From Caryophanales bacterium (GTDB lineage Bacteria > Bacillota > Bacilli > Bacillales > Amphibacillaceae): a DNA stretch of 64,000 nt. Positions 55,041 through 64,000 of the stretch are shown here, one piece after another. The stretch's first letter is position 1. Every line of letters begins with the position of its first letter. The position numbers and the translations under genes are program-made. The notes under the pieces are model-generated. The model ran no database searches. It saw only the letters and a program-made list of their open reading frames with translations, and was not told where the DNA came from. The stretch is from the NCBI GenBank assembly GCA_026168805.1, contig JAPFDS010000012.1, forward strand, positions 22,673 to 86,672. The letters are read 5' to 3'.

Positions 55041-56426
55041 ATGACCATTCGAGTAAACAACCCTGCGACTGGGGAATTTATAGAAGAAGTAAAAATACAA
55101 TCTAAAGAAGAAGTAAAGCAAGCGATTAAAGAATGTTACGAAGGCTTTAATGATTGGTCTCGTCTTGATGCTCATGAACGTTCACGCTTATTAAGTAAGT
55201 GGTCAGATAAAATTCAAGAAAATAAAAACTCTATTGCTGAAGTTATGACAAAAGAAAATGGAAAGCCATTGCACGAATCTTTAGGTGAAGTAGATTATGC
55301 AACGAGCTATATTGATTGGTATGCAGAAGAAGCAAAAAGGATCTATGGAAGAACAATACCGGCTAATTCAGAATCCAAGCGAATCATCGTTAGCCACCAG
55401 CCAATCGGACTGGTTGCTGCAATAACGCCATGGAACTTCCCGGCTGCAATGATGACAAGAAAGGCTGCTCCTGCTTTAGCTGCAGGGTGCACATTTATTG
55501 TAAAACCTGCTGCTGAAACACCTTTAACAGCTATACGAATCATTGAGCTCGCTTATGAAGCCGGTATTCCAAAGAGTGCCATTCAATATGTAAATGGATC
55601 CGGACGTGTCATTGGAGGTCTTTTCACTGATAGCGACTATATTCGAAAGATTACATTCACTGGATCAACTCCCGTAGGTAAATCTTTAATTAAGGATAGT
55701 GCGGAGACGATGAAGCATGTCACTATGGAACTCGGAGGACATGCACCGCTTATTGTCGCAGAAGATGCTGATCTAGACTTCGCCGTGAACCAAACCATCG
55801 GAACGAAATTTAGAAATGCCGGACAGACTTGTGTTTGTGCCAACCGACTGATTATTCACGAAAATATTGTAGATGCTTTTTCCGCAAAATTAAAAGAAGA
55901 AGTGGAGAAACTAGTAGTTGGAAACGGTATGGAAGAAGGGACAGATATTGGTCCCATTATTAACAAAAAAGGATATGAAAAGATTGTTGAACAAGTGAAA
56001 GACGCAGTTGCAAAAGGTGCTGAAGTACTCGTAGGAGACAAATATGATGAAGATCATGAAAATGAAGCGTACTTCATCCATCCAACAGTCCTTAAACATG
56101 TAACGGATGATATGGACATTATGCATGAAGAAACATTTGGACCAGTGGCACCCATTACAACTTTTAAAACGCTAGAAGAAGCCGTTGAGATCGCAAACAA
56201 TACAGAATATGGACTTGCGGCTTACTTTTTCACCAATGATTATCGCACAGGTACCTACCTACATGATCATCTTGATTTTGGTATCGTCGGTTGGAACGAT
56301 GGTGGTCCTTCCGCAGCACATGCTCCATTTGGTGGCATGAAAGAAAGTGGTCTTGGACGTGAGGGTGGAATCGAAGGTATTGAGCCTTATTTGGAAACAA
56401 AGTATTTATCGATTGGTCAACTATAA
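55041..56426 (+). CDS. gabD: Succinate-semialdehyde dehydrogenase GabD
   Basis: A 461-aa aldehyde dehydrogenase oxidising succinate semialdehyde to succinate with NAD(P)+. [35 protein letters not shown] (general-base Glu) and [11 protein letters not shown] (nucleophile Cys) are in place. GGAGG sits seven bases before the ATG at 55041; the ATG at 55035 is too close to the site. It completes the GABA route with GabT. A terminator follows. Confidence 0.93.
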   Translation: MTIRVNNPATGEFIEEVKIQSKEEVKQAIKECYEGFNDWSRLDAHERSRLLSKWSDKIQENKNSIAEVMTKENGKPLHESLGEVDYATSYIDWYAEEAKRIYGRTIPANSESKRIIVSHQPIGLVAAITPWNFPAAMMTRKAAPALAAGCTFIVKPAAETPLTAIRIIELAYEAGIPKSAIQYVNGSGRVIGGLFTDSDYIRKITFTGSTPVGKSLIKDSAETMKHVTMELGGHAPLIVAEDADLDFAVNQTIGTKFRNAGQTCVCANRLIIHENIVDAFSAKLKEEVEKLVVGNGMEEGTDIGPIINKKGYEKIVEQVKDAVAKGAEVLVGDKYDEDHENEAYFIHPTVLKHVTDDMDIMHEETFGPVAPITTFKTLEEAVEIANNTEYGLAAYFFTNDYRTGTYLHDHLDFGIVGWNDGGPSAAHAPFGGMKESGLGREGGIEGIEPYLETKYLSIGQL

Positions 56427-56440
56427 TAATACTATATGTA

Positions 56441-56473
56441 GGAGATGAAAAGATGAATGCATCTCCTTTTTTT
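56441..56473 (+). terminator. Terminator of gabTD
   Basis: GGAGATG pairs with CATCTCC across a 12-base loop and is followed by seven T. Confidence 0.85.
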
Positions 56474-56484
56474 GTACACGTATT

Positions 56485-56519
56485 TAAAAAACGCTAGTGA
56501 ATTTATTTCACTAGCGTCA
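56485..56519 (-). terminator. Terminator of the SSADH-nhaC-aminotransferase-GNAT-M20 operon
   Basis: On the minus strand TGACGCTAGTGAA pairs with TTCACTAGCG(T) across a short AT loop and runs into TTTTTTA. Confidence 0.8.
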
Positions 56520-56545
56520 TGTTGTATTTATGATTCATCATCCAA

Positions 56546-57799
56546 TTAACTTTCTGTCCAATCCACAATGAAGTTCGCAAATACATTCGCTACTTCAACG
56601 ACACTATCTAGATCCACATTTTCATCTGGGCCATGCATGTTTTCTTGAATCGGTCCGAAACAGATTCCGGCACGATTATAATATTGTGTAAAGCGCGCAT
56701 CATTTCCTGCTGCTCTACCAATTGTATGTACATCACGCTCTAAAACGCTCCCAGCTGTATTCAAAAACTCCTTAACAAAAGGGTCTTCTGGATCCTGATA
56801 CCATGGTTCTGTCGACCACCCGAACCATTCAATTTCCGGCGGGTGCTCTTCAAGCCACTCATCGCCTGCAACTGCTTGTTGAATCGTGTCTTTGATTAAC
56901 TGTTTGATCGTAGCTCGATCTTCTCCCGGGATAAAGCTTATTCGGCCTTCTAAAGTTGCTTCACCAGGAACTGTGGACACCCAGTCACCTGCTTCGAGTA
57001 CGCCAAGGTTTAAATGGACAGATTGACCGGAGCCTTCTTCATATAATTTAAACCGAACGTTTTCAGCTCGCCAGTTACTTAGTTCCTCTAATGCGTTATA
57101 TACTTTATACATTTTGGAGATCGCATTTATTCCTTCGTGTGCAAGACCAGCGTGTGCCGTTCTCCCAACTACTTTTACTCGGAAGTACATAATTCCCGCA
57201 TGTGAAATAGTCATTTGCAAATTATGCGGTTCTGATGATATCAAGCCATCGGTTAAGAATCCTTCTTCCATACAAGCTAGTGCGCCACCGCCGCCTCCGG
57301 ATTCCTCTTCAAGGACAGAATGAAGCTGGACATCCCCTTTAATCGGATAGTCTAATGCGATTAATGTTTTCAAAGCAAACCAATTTGCTATTAAACTAGC
57401 CTTCATATCAGCGGATCCTCGACCATATAACTTTCCATCGATGATTTCGCCACCCCACGGATCTACTGTCCAATTTGAAGTAGGTTCTGGTGACACAACA
57501 TCTATATGACCATGAAGTGTGAGAGATTTGCCGTTTTCTGTTCCACGGTGAATACCAATAAGATTCTTACGACCAGCATAATCAATGCCTGAGTCGACAA
57601 AGGCTTCATGTGATTTCAGTTTTTCGTAATCTGGCTGAAACTCATGAATTTCCAATCCAAGTTCTTCATATTTCTTCTTCATATACTGTTGTCCAGCCAT
57701 CTCGTTTCCAATGACGGTTTCTATTTGGACAATTTCCTGAATGGTTTCAATTAACTCTGTCTTATTCTCTTCAATATATTTTCTGATTTTTTCTTTCAA
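56546..57799 (-). CDS. M20 family metallo-deacylase (ArgE/DapE-like)
   Basis: A 417-aa dinuclear zinc amidohydrolase. LTLHGHIDVVSPEP and GRGSADMKAS carry the His and Asp metal ligands, LEEESGGGGG the catalytic and metal Glu pair, and MHGPDENV the C-terminal His. This is the ArgE/DapE deacylase group (also B. subtilis YodQ), distinct from the M20 enzyme in the opp operon. As last gene after an acetyltransferase and aminotransferase, it probably removes a protecting acyl group (inference). The start is TTG with AGAGGAG eight bases upstream. Confidence 0.88.
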   Translation of the reverse strand: MKEKIRKYIEENKTELIETIQEIVQIETVIGNEMAGQQYMKKKYEELGLEIHEFQPDYEKLKSHEAFVDSGIDYAGRKNLIGIHRGTENGKSLTLHGHIDVVSPEPTSNWTVDPWGGEIIDGKLYGRGSADMKASLIANWFALKTLIALDYPIKGDVQLHSVLEEESGGGGGALACMEEGFLTDGLISSEPHNLQMTISHAGIMYFRVKVVGRTAHAGLAHEGINAISKMYKVYNALEELSNWRAENVRFKLYEEGSGQSVHLNLGVLEAGDWVSTVPGEATLEGRISFIPGEDRATIKQLIKDTIQQAVAGDEWLEEHPPEIEWFGWSTEPWYQDPEDPFVKEFLNTAGSVLERDVHTIGRAAGNDARFTQYYNRAGICFGPIQENMHGPDENVDLDSVVEVANVFANFIVDWTES

Positions 57800-57831
57800 T
57801 GTTATTACTCCTCTGAACGAATATTATGCTA

Positions 57832-58479
57832 TTATTTTTTATACTCGTCGTTCATCCATTCCATGGATGTTGCATATTCCAATGACTCATCATCGCCTTC
57901 TAAGTAGTTAGGCATAACTTTTCGTAGTTCGAATCCGTTCTTTTTCTGAAATGTCATGACAAGATCATAAATTTCTCCGTTCATCACTTTCTCTGCGTAT
58001 TCCTCTGCATGCATATCATCCGCATACTTATGGAATCCAGGCATTCTACCACCGATCATAATACTTTTTAAATTAAATTCTCGGCATATCTTTCTTCGCG
58101 CTTCATATAATTTTTTCCCGATTTTTAATTGACGGTAGTCAGGATCAACTCCAACCTCAATCCCATATAAATTTTCCCCATTCGGATTATGATTTCGGAT
58201 ATATCCATCTCCTGATATTTCCTCATAAGAATGCTCATATCCATACTCATCAAAATTTACTATAAGGCTTAAAGCACTTCCAACTATCTTGCCGTCATAC
58301 TCTGCTATCACTTGACCTTCTGGAAATATTTCAAATTGACTCTTTATTTGATTATAATTGAGAGACATATCAGGTCCAAAACAGCGATAAGATAAATCTG
58401 CAGCCTCTTTTAAATCTTCTTCTTTCATATGTCTAATGACCACTTGGCCTTTCGTGTTCACTTCTTCTATAGGTGCCAT
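57832..58479 (-). CDS. GNAT family N-acetyltransferase
   Basis: A 215-aa acetyltransferase. The acetyl-CoA part is IEVGVDPDYRQLKIGKKLYEARRK; IMIGGRMPGFHKYADDM and IYDLVMTFQKKNGFE resemble the GNAT half of YhcX-type GNAT-nitrilase proteins, though no nitrilase domain is attached. In this operon a small amine is a likely substrate. CAAGGAGGCGG precedes the ATG, and the next gene starts 32 bases after the stop. Confidence 0.85.
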   Translation of the reverse strand: MAPIEEVNTKGQVVIRHMKEEDLKEAADLSYRCFGPDMSLNYNQIKSQFEIFPEGQVIAEYDGKIVGSALSLIVNFDEYGYEHSYEEISGDGYIRNHNPNGENLYGIEVGVDPDYRQLKIGKKLYEARRKICREFNLKSIMIGGRMPGFHKYADDMHAEEYAEKVMNGEIYDLVMTFQKKNGFELRKVMPNYLEGDDESLEYATSMEWMNDEYKK

Positions 58480-58515
58480 TCTTCCGCCTCCTTGTACTTT
58501 TAAACAATAGATATT

Positions 58516-58557
58516 ACCAATGTAAAGTCACACTAAATAGCGAAACTTTACATTGGT
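58516..58557. promoter_or_regulatory. Intercistronic 13-bp hairpin
   Basis: ACCAATGTAAAGT pairs perfectly with ACTTTACATTGGT across 16 bases, between the aminotransferase and acetyltransferase genes. No T run follows, so an mRNA processing or partial-attenuation stem is more likely than a terminator. Confidence 0.5.
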
Positions 58558-58569
58558 TTATTATTGGAC

Positions 58570-59946
58570 TTATAAATTCTCTTGAAATGCTGTTAATGAT
58601 TCATCAATAATCTCAATCATTTTATCTATTTCTTCTTTTGTTACAGTTAACGGTGGAGCAATCGCTACAATATGGTTATGCGTACCCGCACTTCTTAAGA
58701 TTAATTGACGCTTAAAACACTCATCGACAACTGCATTGGAAGGAAATACACCTTCAGCAAAATGTTTATCATTCGCTGGATCTTCATATAATTCAAATGC
58801 TGCAAGTAATCCAACATTTCGTGATTTTGTTACGATTGGGTGCTTTTTCTCTAAATAATCTAAACCTTTTTGTAAATGATCTCCCATTTCTTTCGAGTTG
58901 TTAACCAAGTTCTCACGCTCAAGTAATTCAATGTTTTTCAAAGCTACTGCACAAGCTGTAGGGTGTCCACTATACGTAAAACCGTGAGCCATTACTGCAT
59001 CGTAATTATCGAGTGTATTCTTAATCTCGTCATTCACCATAACTCCACCAAGCTGGGAATAACCGCTCGTGAGTCCTTTAGCTATCGACATTGTGTCTGG
59101 TACTACATCCCAGTTATTCACACCAAACATTTCTCCAGTTCGGCCAAATCCTGTAATAACTTCATCAGCCATCATTAAAATGTCATATTCATCACAAATA
59201 TCTCGGACTGCTTGCATGTAACCTTTAGGAGGAATATTTACGCCACCTGCTCCTTGAACCGGCTCAAGTAAAATTCCAGCAATCGTATCGCTTCCTTCAC
59301 GTTCGATGATTCCACGGATAGACTCTGTGTAATTTGGATGGTCTTTATCACCTAATTCGCACTCTAATTCATGAGGTAGTGCGTGGTGAATATCCTCAAT
59401 AAATGATCCTGCAAATTCGTGAAACGCTGGAATAGCAGTCGCTGTTTGTGATGCTAAAGTTACCCCGTGATAGCCTTTACCTAAAGAGATAAACTTCCTT
59501 TTTTCAGGCTTTCCTTTCAGTCCCCAATAAAATCTTGTTAACTTAAGCGCTGAATCATTGGATTCCGATCCACCAGAAGTAAAGAATACAGAATTTAAAT
59601 CCCCTGGTGTGAGAGATGCGAGTTTTGCCGCAAGACGAATAGCTGGTTCATTTGAAAACCCTTTGAACGATGAACTATAAGCAATATTCTCCATTTGTTT
59701 TTTTGCTGCATCTACTAGTTCTTGCTGTCCATGCCCAACATTCACATTCCAAAGCATTGACATACCATCAATATATTCTTTATTATCTATTAAATTTGTA
59801 GTATAGATCCCTTTCCCTTTTGAAAAAATAACGTTCGGTCCCTCTTCTGAAAATTGTTTTAAATGAGTTGCTGGATGAATGAAATGTTTTTTATCTAACT
59901 CCGTTAATTCTTTTACATTTGTGTCTTTCAAGTTTTGTGTAGTCAT
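58570..59946 (-). CDS. Class III aminotransferase (omega-amine/aspartate aminotransferase family)
   Basis: A 458-aa PLP enzyme. MSMLWNVNVGHGQ, FFTSGGSESNDSALKL, GKGYHGVTLASQT, LEPVQGAGGVNIPP, ADEVITGFGRTG and the PLP lysine in SIAKGLTSGYSQLGG place it with putrescine/beta-alanine/omega-amino-acid:pyruvate transaminases rather than with GabT. It lies between the NhaC gene and the acetyltransferase; a terminal-amine substrate is the natural inference. AGAGGAGG precedes the ATG. Confidence 0.9.
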   Translation of the reverse strand: MTTQNLKDTNVKELTELDKKHFIHPATHLKQFSEEGPNVIFSKGKGIYTTNLIDNKEYIDGMSMLWNVNVGHGQQELVDAAKKQMENIAYSSSFKGFSNEPAIRLAAKLASLTPGDLNSVFFTSGGSESNDSALKLTRFYWGLKGKPEKRKFISLGKGYHGVTLASQTATAIPAFHEFAGSFIEDIHHALPHELECELGDKDHPNYTESIRGIIEREGSDTIAGILLEPVQGAGGVNIPPKGYMQAVRDICDEYDILMMADEVITGFGRTGEMFGVNNWDVVPDTMSIAKGLTSGYSQLGGVMVNDEIKNTLDNYDAVMAHGFTYSGHPTACAVALKNIELLERENLVNNSKEMGDHLQKGLDYLEKKHPIVTKSRNVGLLAAFELYEDPANDKHFAEGVFPSNAVVDECFKRQLILRSAGTHNHIVAIAPPLTVTKEEIDKMIEIIDESLTAFQENL

Positions 59947-60003
59947 GTGTAAATCCTCCTCTTATAATTTCCCTATCATAATATTTAATACTTTCTTCAC
60001 AGT

Positions 60004-61437
60004 TTACTGTGCGATTTCTTCAGCAACATATTTCGGTTGTTTTTCTTTTTTATATGAGATCTTAAAGCCCGTAAATCCATAGATTACAGCAATAAGAGGG
60101 CTAATTAAACATAGAAATGCAAATGGTAAATAACTAAAAGTGGGTACTCCTAATGTTGCTGCCATAAATACACCACATGTGTTCCATGGGACAAGTGGAG
60201 ATGTCATTGTTCCGGCATCTTCTAGTGTTCTCGATAAGTTTTTGGATTTCAAACCTCTCTTTTTATATTCATCTGCATACATCCGGCCTGGTATAATAAT
60301 AGACATATATTGTTCACAGCCTACAACGTTAGCAGTAATACATGTAGCAACTGTTGCAGATATTAAACTCCCTGTGCTTCTTGCGAATGTCATAATCCCT
60401 TCTACAATTACTTCAAATATTTTAGTAAACTCGAGTACTCCACCGAAACACATTGCAATAATGATGAGTGAAATTGTAAACATTACTGATTCTATTCCAC
60501 CATTGTTTAGTAAACTATCAACTACTGCAACATCTGTATCAACTGAATAACCATAATATAAAACGTTAATTGCTTCCCCGATAGGAACCTTTTGTACAAT
60601 AATTGCACAAATAGCTCCTAAAATTGAACCTATCGTTAATCCTGGTAGTGCAGGTATCTTAAAGACCATCATAACAATAACGAACATGGGAACAATGAGT
60701 AACCATGGAGAAATGATAAAGATATCATTCAGTTCCGCTTGTAGTAATTGAACTTCTGAAAGTCCTGCACCTTGACCAGAATATTTAAAGTCTAAGATAG
60801 CAAACAATATTAACGATATAACTAAAGCCGGTACGGTTGTAAACAGCATATGTTTAATGTGTTCAAACAACTCTCCACCAACAATTCCTGGAGCTAAGTT
60901 TGTTGTTTCAGATAAAGGTGATATTTTATCTCCAAAATACACACCTGAAATAACTGCTCCTGCGACCATAGCTGGATTAATACCAAGACCATGACCAATT
61001 CCCATGATAGCGATTCCAATTGTTCCAGCAGCAGTCCACGCGTTTCCAGAAGCAATGGATACAATAGCTGAAATTGCGCATGCTGCAACTAAGAAATAAC
61101 TAGGGGAAAGGATGTCCAAGCCATAATAAATCATTGTTGGAACGATCCCACCCGCAATCCATGACCCAATAATTGTTCCGATTACCATAAGAATTACAAC
61201 CGCTTGCAGAGCTAATCGAACTGCATCTAACATCCCTTTTTCGATTTCCCACCACTTAAATCCTAATCTAAAGGCTACAATTGTAGCTACACCCGCACTC
61301 AGTAATAAGGGGATATGTGGATCTGTATCATAAATAAAGATCCCTACAATTAATGCGAATACCATAAAAACAATTGGAATTAAAGCCTCAAATAACGTCG
61401 GCCTTCTTATATCTGTTCGCTGATATTCTTTATTCAT
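60004..61437 (-). CDS. nhaC: NhaC-family Na+/H+ antiporter-like transporter
   Basis: A 477-aa membrane protein of about 11-12 helices. SIASGNAWTAAGTIGIAIMGIG, GVYFGDKISPLSETTNLAPGIVG and the second-half match MTSPLVPWNTCGVFMAATLGVP are NhaC signatures. NhaC and relatives can exchange Na+ or an organic ion for H+ (MleN malate/lactate is one example), so in this catabolic operon it may take up the amine or amino-acid substrate. It follows the dehydrogenase gene by 16 bases. Confidence 0.88.
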   Translation of the reverse strand: MNKEYQRTDIRRPTLFEALIPIVFMVFALIVGIFIYDTDPHIPLLLSAGVATIVAFRLGFKWWEIEKGMLDAVRLALQAVVILMVIGTIIGSWIAGGIVPTMIYYGLDILSPSYFLVAACAISAIVSIASGNAWTAAGTIGIAIMGIGHGLGINPAMVAGAVISGVYFGDKISPLSETTNLAPGIVGGELFEHIKHMLFTTVPALVISLILFAILDFKYSGQGAGLSEVQLLQAELNDIFIISPWLLIVPMFVIVMMVFKIPALPGLTIGSILGAICAIIVQKVPIGEAINVLYYGYSVDTDVAVVDSLLNNGGIESVMFTISLIIIAMCFGGVLEFTKIFEVIVEGIMTFARSTGSLISATVATCITANVVGCEQYMSIIIPGRMYADEYKKRGLKSKNLSRTLEDAGTMTSPLVPWNTCGVFMAATLGVPTFSYLPFAFLCLISPLIAVIYGFTGFKISYKKEKQPKYVAEEIAQ

Positions 61438-61453
61438 TTGGGCCTCCTCATTT

Positions 61454-62881
61454 TTATTTCATACCAATGGATACATACTTTTCTTCAACATATTGTAAAA
61501 TCCCTGACTTTCCACCTTCACGTCCAATACCACTTTCTTTATAGCCACCAAAAGGCCCCTGGACAGTTACTGGTGCAGCATCATTAATACCTACTATTCC
61601 ATATTCAAGTGCATTCATCATACGTAACCCACGACCTAAATCTTTTGTAAAACAGTAAGCTGCGAGTCCATAAGGAGTGTCGTTTGCCTTATGAATAGCT
61701 TCTTCTTCATTTTTGAACGTGAAGATTGGAGCTACAGGTCCAAATGTTTCTTCTGTGGCAATTAACATGTCGTCATTGGCAGAAGCAATCACAGTCGGTT
61801 CAAAGAAGTAACCTTTTAAATCATCCCTTTCGTACGGTTTTCCTCCGCATAAAATTTTACCATTATGTTTTAAAGCATCTTCAACATGACTTTGTACTTT
61901 ATTGAATGAATTTTCATTAATTAACGGGCCTACTTGCGTCCCCTCGTCCATTCCATTCCCTATTTTTAAAGTAGCTGTTTTTTCTGCTAGTTTTTTACCA
62001 AACTCTTCAGCAATACTTTCCTTTACATAAATTCGGTTTGTACAAATGCACGTTTGGCCATTATTTATAAAGTTTGTTGCCATTGCGCCTTCTGCAGCAG
62101 CATCAAGATCAGCATCCTCAAATACAATAAATGGAGCATGGCCACCAAGTTCCATGGAGAGGTTTTTTACAGTATTCGCAGTATCTCGAATAAGCATTTT
62201 TCCTACAGCTGTTGATCCTGTAAATGTTAACTTCCTTACTTTTGAACTACCTGTCAATTCAGGACCAATTTCTTCCGCAGATCCGATGAGTAAGTTAGCG
62301 ACTCCTTTTGGAAGTCCAGCTTCATGAAAGCACTCAAACATTCTAATTGCTGACAAAGGCGTATCTGGAGCTGGTTTGATGATAATCGTACAACCTGCAG
62401 CAATAGCTGGAGCAATTTTTCGAGCAATCATTGACATTGGAAAATTCCAAGGTGTAATTGCGGCAGCAACTCCTATAGGTTCTCTTAGGAGCATGAGGTG
62501 CTTATTTGGATCTGAAGGTGGAATTGTTTCTCCATACATCCGTTTCGCTTCCTCTGCATACCATTCAATATATGCAATCGAACTCATGACTTCCCTCTTC
62601 GCTTCAGCTAACGGTTTTCCCATTTCCAAAGTAATGGTCTTTGCTAAGCTATCTGTTTTACTTTTCATCTTTTGTGCAATGTCCATTAAGTACTTTCCAC
62701 GTTCTGCTCCTGTTTTGTTTTTCCATAAAGAAAAGGCCTCATTTGCAACTTCAATTGCCTCTTTTGTTTCTTCTTTTCCTGCTGATGCAACTTGTTCCAA
62801 CACATCTCCTGTTGCTGGATTAATAACGTCTAATGTTTCGCCAGAGTTCGCTTGGCGCCATTCACCATTTATATATAACAT
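61454..62881 (-). CDS. NAD-dependent succinate-semialdehyde-type dehydrogenase
   Basis: A 475-aa aldehyde dehydrogenase, a second member of the GabD group in the window. [46 protein letters not shown] (Glu) and NNGQTCICTNR (Cys) are intact. It is the first gene of an operon with NhaC, aminotransferase, GNAT and M20 genes. Its aldehyde may be succinate semialdehyde or a related 4-carbon omega-aldehyde. TTTAGGAGG precedes the ATG. Confidence 0.88.
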   Translation of the reverse strand: MLYINGEWRQANSGETLDVINPATGDVLEQVASAGKEETKEAIEVANEAFSLWKNKTGAERGKYLMDIAQKMKSKTDSLAKTITLEMGKPLAEAKREVMSSIAYIEWYAEEAKRMYGETIPPSDPNKHLMLLREPIGVAAAITPWNFPMSMIARKIAPAIAAGCTIIIKPAPDTPLSAIRMFECFHEAGLPKGVANLLIGSAEEIGPELTGSSKVRKLTFTGSTAVGKMLIRDTANTVKNLSMELGGHAPFIVFEDADLDAAAEGAMATNFINNGQTCICTNRIYVKESIAEEFGKKLAEKTATLKIGNGMDEGTQVGPLINENSFNKVQSHVEDALKHNGKILCGGKPYERDDLKGYFFEPTVIASANDDMLIATEETFGPVAPIFTFKNEEEAIHKANDTPYGLAAYCFTKDLGRGLRMMNALEYGIVGINDAAPVTVQGPFGGYKESGIGREGGKSGILQYVEEKYVSIGMK

Positions 62882-63275
62882 AATACTTCCTCCTAAAAAT
62901 TTATCTCGCCTATTTCCGGAATCTGAATCCTTAACAGAAATTGCTTACACATGAATCGTAAGACATGTTTACCCTTACAAATTTGACTATGGAAAGTAAC
63001 CGTTTACAATCCTCGTGAAAGAAAAACTTTGAAAGTCTAGCTTACCTGTACAGTTTTACTACTTTCCATATTAATTTAATTTGGTTGAATCTACTGATAA
63101 TTATAACGACCAGTTGGTGTTGTCAAAAGGACCAGAATAGATTAAATTTAGGTACCAGATGTAAGGGTGATAAAAGATCAGTTAAAATGCATATTATAGG
63201 GAAATAACGTAAAATACATATCAAGAAATTGAATGAGATAACATGAGAAGATATTTTCCAATGAGGAGGACCTAT
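62882..63275. other. 394-bp divergent control region
   Basis: No gene is seen. TATGGAAAGTA (62988-62998) and TACTTTCCATA (63060-63070) are perfect inverted 11-mers, 72 bases apart centre to centre, placed for control of the dehydrogenase operon. The plus-strand gene has GAGGAGGA just before its start. Confidence 0.5.
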
Positions 63276-64000
63276 ATGCAATTACTAGGCCTACACCACG
63301 TATCAGCCATAACCGCTTCGGCAAAAGAAAACGTCAATTTTTATACAAAAACATTAGGAATGCGTCTTGTGAAAAAGACGGTGAATCAAGATGAGCCATC
63401 GATGTATCACCTGTTTTATGGGGATGAGAAAGGTCGCCCTGGCACGGAGTTTACTGCATTTGAAATACCACATGCTGGGAGAACACATGAAGGAACGAAC
63501 AGTATTACGACAACTTCTTTACGTGTTCCAAGTGATGCTGCTCTTTCTTTTTGGAAAAAACGTTTCGAAGATCATTCTATCGAACACGATGAAATCCAGG
63601 AACGGTTTGACAGACAAACGATCCGCTTTCGAGACTTTGAAGGACGGCGTCTCATGCTTGTGTCGGATGAGACAAATATTGGTGTTGCTGGTGGACGTCC
63701 ATCTGCACACGAGGAGATTCCAATCGAGATGGGGATTGTCGGTCTAGGTCCAGTGGTCTTTACCGTAGCTGATTCTCAGGCGACGTTTTCATTTCTAACA
63801 GGGATCTTTGGTTTTCGATATGCTAGGAGTTATCCTAGCATCGAGGATGAACTAAGAAGGTGGATGGGTAGACTAGATCCTCACGAGAAGAGCCATTCTG
63901 TGTTTATAGACTGTTGTTATTTCTGTTCTGTTTATATTCAAGAACCAAATAGAGTTTTAATCGAACTGGCAACCAGGGATTATAGAAGAACCGTCTTCTA
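63276..64000 (+). CDS. VOC-family ring-cleaving dioxygenase-like protein, internally deleted, partial at window end
   Basis: The frame stays open to the window edge (241 codons). The N-terminal VOC domain is normal (LLGLHHVSAITASAKENVNFYTKTLGMRLVKKTVNQDEP) with the first metal His. The second domain starts GPVVFTVADSQATFSFLTGIFGFRYARSYPS at about residue 187, then jumps straight to IEDELRRWMGRL and IDCCYFCSVY. Homologues have about 50 residues between, including the GSVHHVAF metal His. IDCCYFCS for IDRYYFKS fits drift. It is probably a non-functional gene that kept its frame. Confidence 0.65.
   Translation, partial: MQLLGLHHVSAITASAKENVNFYTKTLGMRLVKKTVNQDEPSMYHLFYGDEKGRPGTEFTAFEIPHAGRTHEGTNSITTTSLRVPSDAALSFWKKRFEDHSIEHDEIQERFDRQTIRFRDFEGRRLMLVSDETNIGVAGGRPSAHEEIPIEMGIVGLGPVVFTVADSQATFSFLTGIFGFRYARSYPSIEDELRRWMGRLDPHEKSHSVFIDCCYFCSVYIQEPNRVLIELATRDYRRTVF

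Noticed and set aside
62376..62954. A 192-codon plus-strand frame opposite the aldehyde dehydrogenase
   Set aside because: Antisense of conserved aldehyde dehydrogenase motifs; no own start signal.
1..64000. tRNA, rRNA, CRISPR arrays, T-box or common riboswitches
   Set aside because: I looked for conserved tRNA arms, rRNA blocks, regular direct repeats and T-box or riboswitch landmarks in the intergenic regions and saw none that I can support by eye.

Overview
The window is AT-rich chromosomal DNA of a member of the Bacillaceae (Bacillota), probably a salt-tolerant, aerobic spore-former relative. The signs are Gram-positive ribosome binding sites (AGGAGG type, with TTG and GTG starts), lipoproteins, an LPXTG surface protein, a DppA-type D-aminopeptidase, a B. 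subtilis-like gabR/gabTD locus, and acidic proteins. The genus cannot be fixed from this sequence alone.

Layout. 1-7.6 kb: the end of a type II NADH dehydrogenase, a small membrane protein, and a giant (about 2,290 aa) LPXTG wall protein built of adhesin-like, SpaA-like and nine Cna_B domains, with a tandem 807-bp internal duplication. 7.7-16.2 kb: a diguanylate cyclase broken by one in-frame TGA, a receiver/BTAD response regulator, a CapA-like lipoprotein, dppA, a cell-wall amidase, a TsdA-like diheme cytochrome lipoprotein and a TraB-family protein. 16.3-27.1 kb: single genes, among them two zinc-ribbon membrane paralogues, membrane proteins, an ornithine cyclodeaminase/tyramine oxidase subunit B homologue, an amidohydrolase, a toxin-antitoxin pair with a truncated toxin, an RNase H with an N-terminal viroplasmin-like domain, a GNAT, and a membrane-anchored Mrr-fold protein. 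27.4-31.5 kb: a GltB-like FMN protein, a C26 gamma-glutamyl hydrolase, a deletion relic of a second GltB-like gene, and a Glu/Leu/Phe/Val dehydrogenase.

31.6-43.2 kb: a peptide-utilisation operon, oppBCDFA, a DUF3899-like protein, an M20 amidohydrolase, oligoendopeptidase F and a TPP enzyme. A GbsR/MarR-type regulator reads divergently, and a palindrome lies between. 43.2-53 kb looks like an accessory segment: a TRAP-type permease, a FadR-type regulator, a CitE-like lyase and a class III CoA-transferase (a probable hydroxy-dicarboxylate pathway), followed by an IS30 transposase relic and a type II restriction-modification locus whose third gene has decayed.

52.2-63 kb is about amine and GABA catabolism. 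gabR is divergent from gabT-gabD. Facing them is a second operon: a succinate-semialdehyde-type dehydrogenase, an NhaC-type antiporter, a class III aminotransferase, a GNAT acetyltransferase and an M20 deacylase. That gene set would fit an N-acetyl-protected amine pathway feeding GABA into GabT/GabD; this is inference. The window ends inside a ring-cleaving-dioxygenase-like VOC gene that seems to have lost an internal segment in frame.
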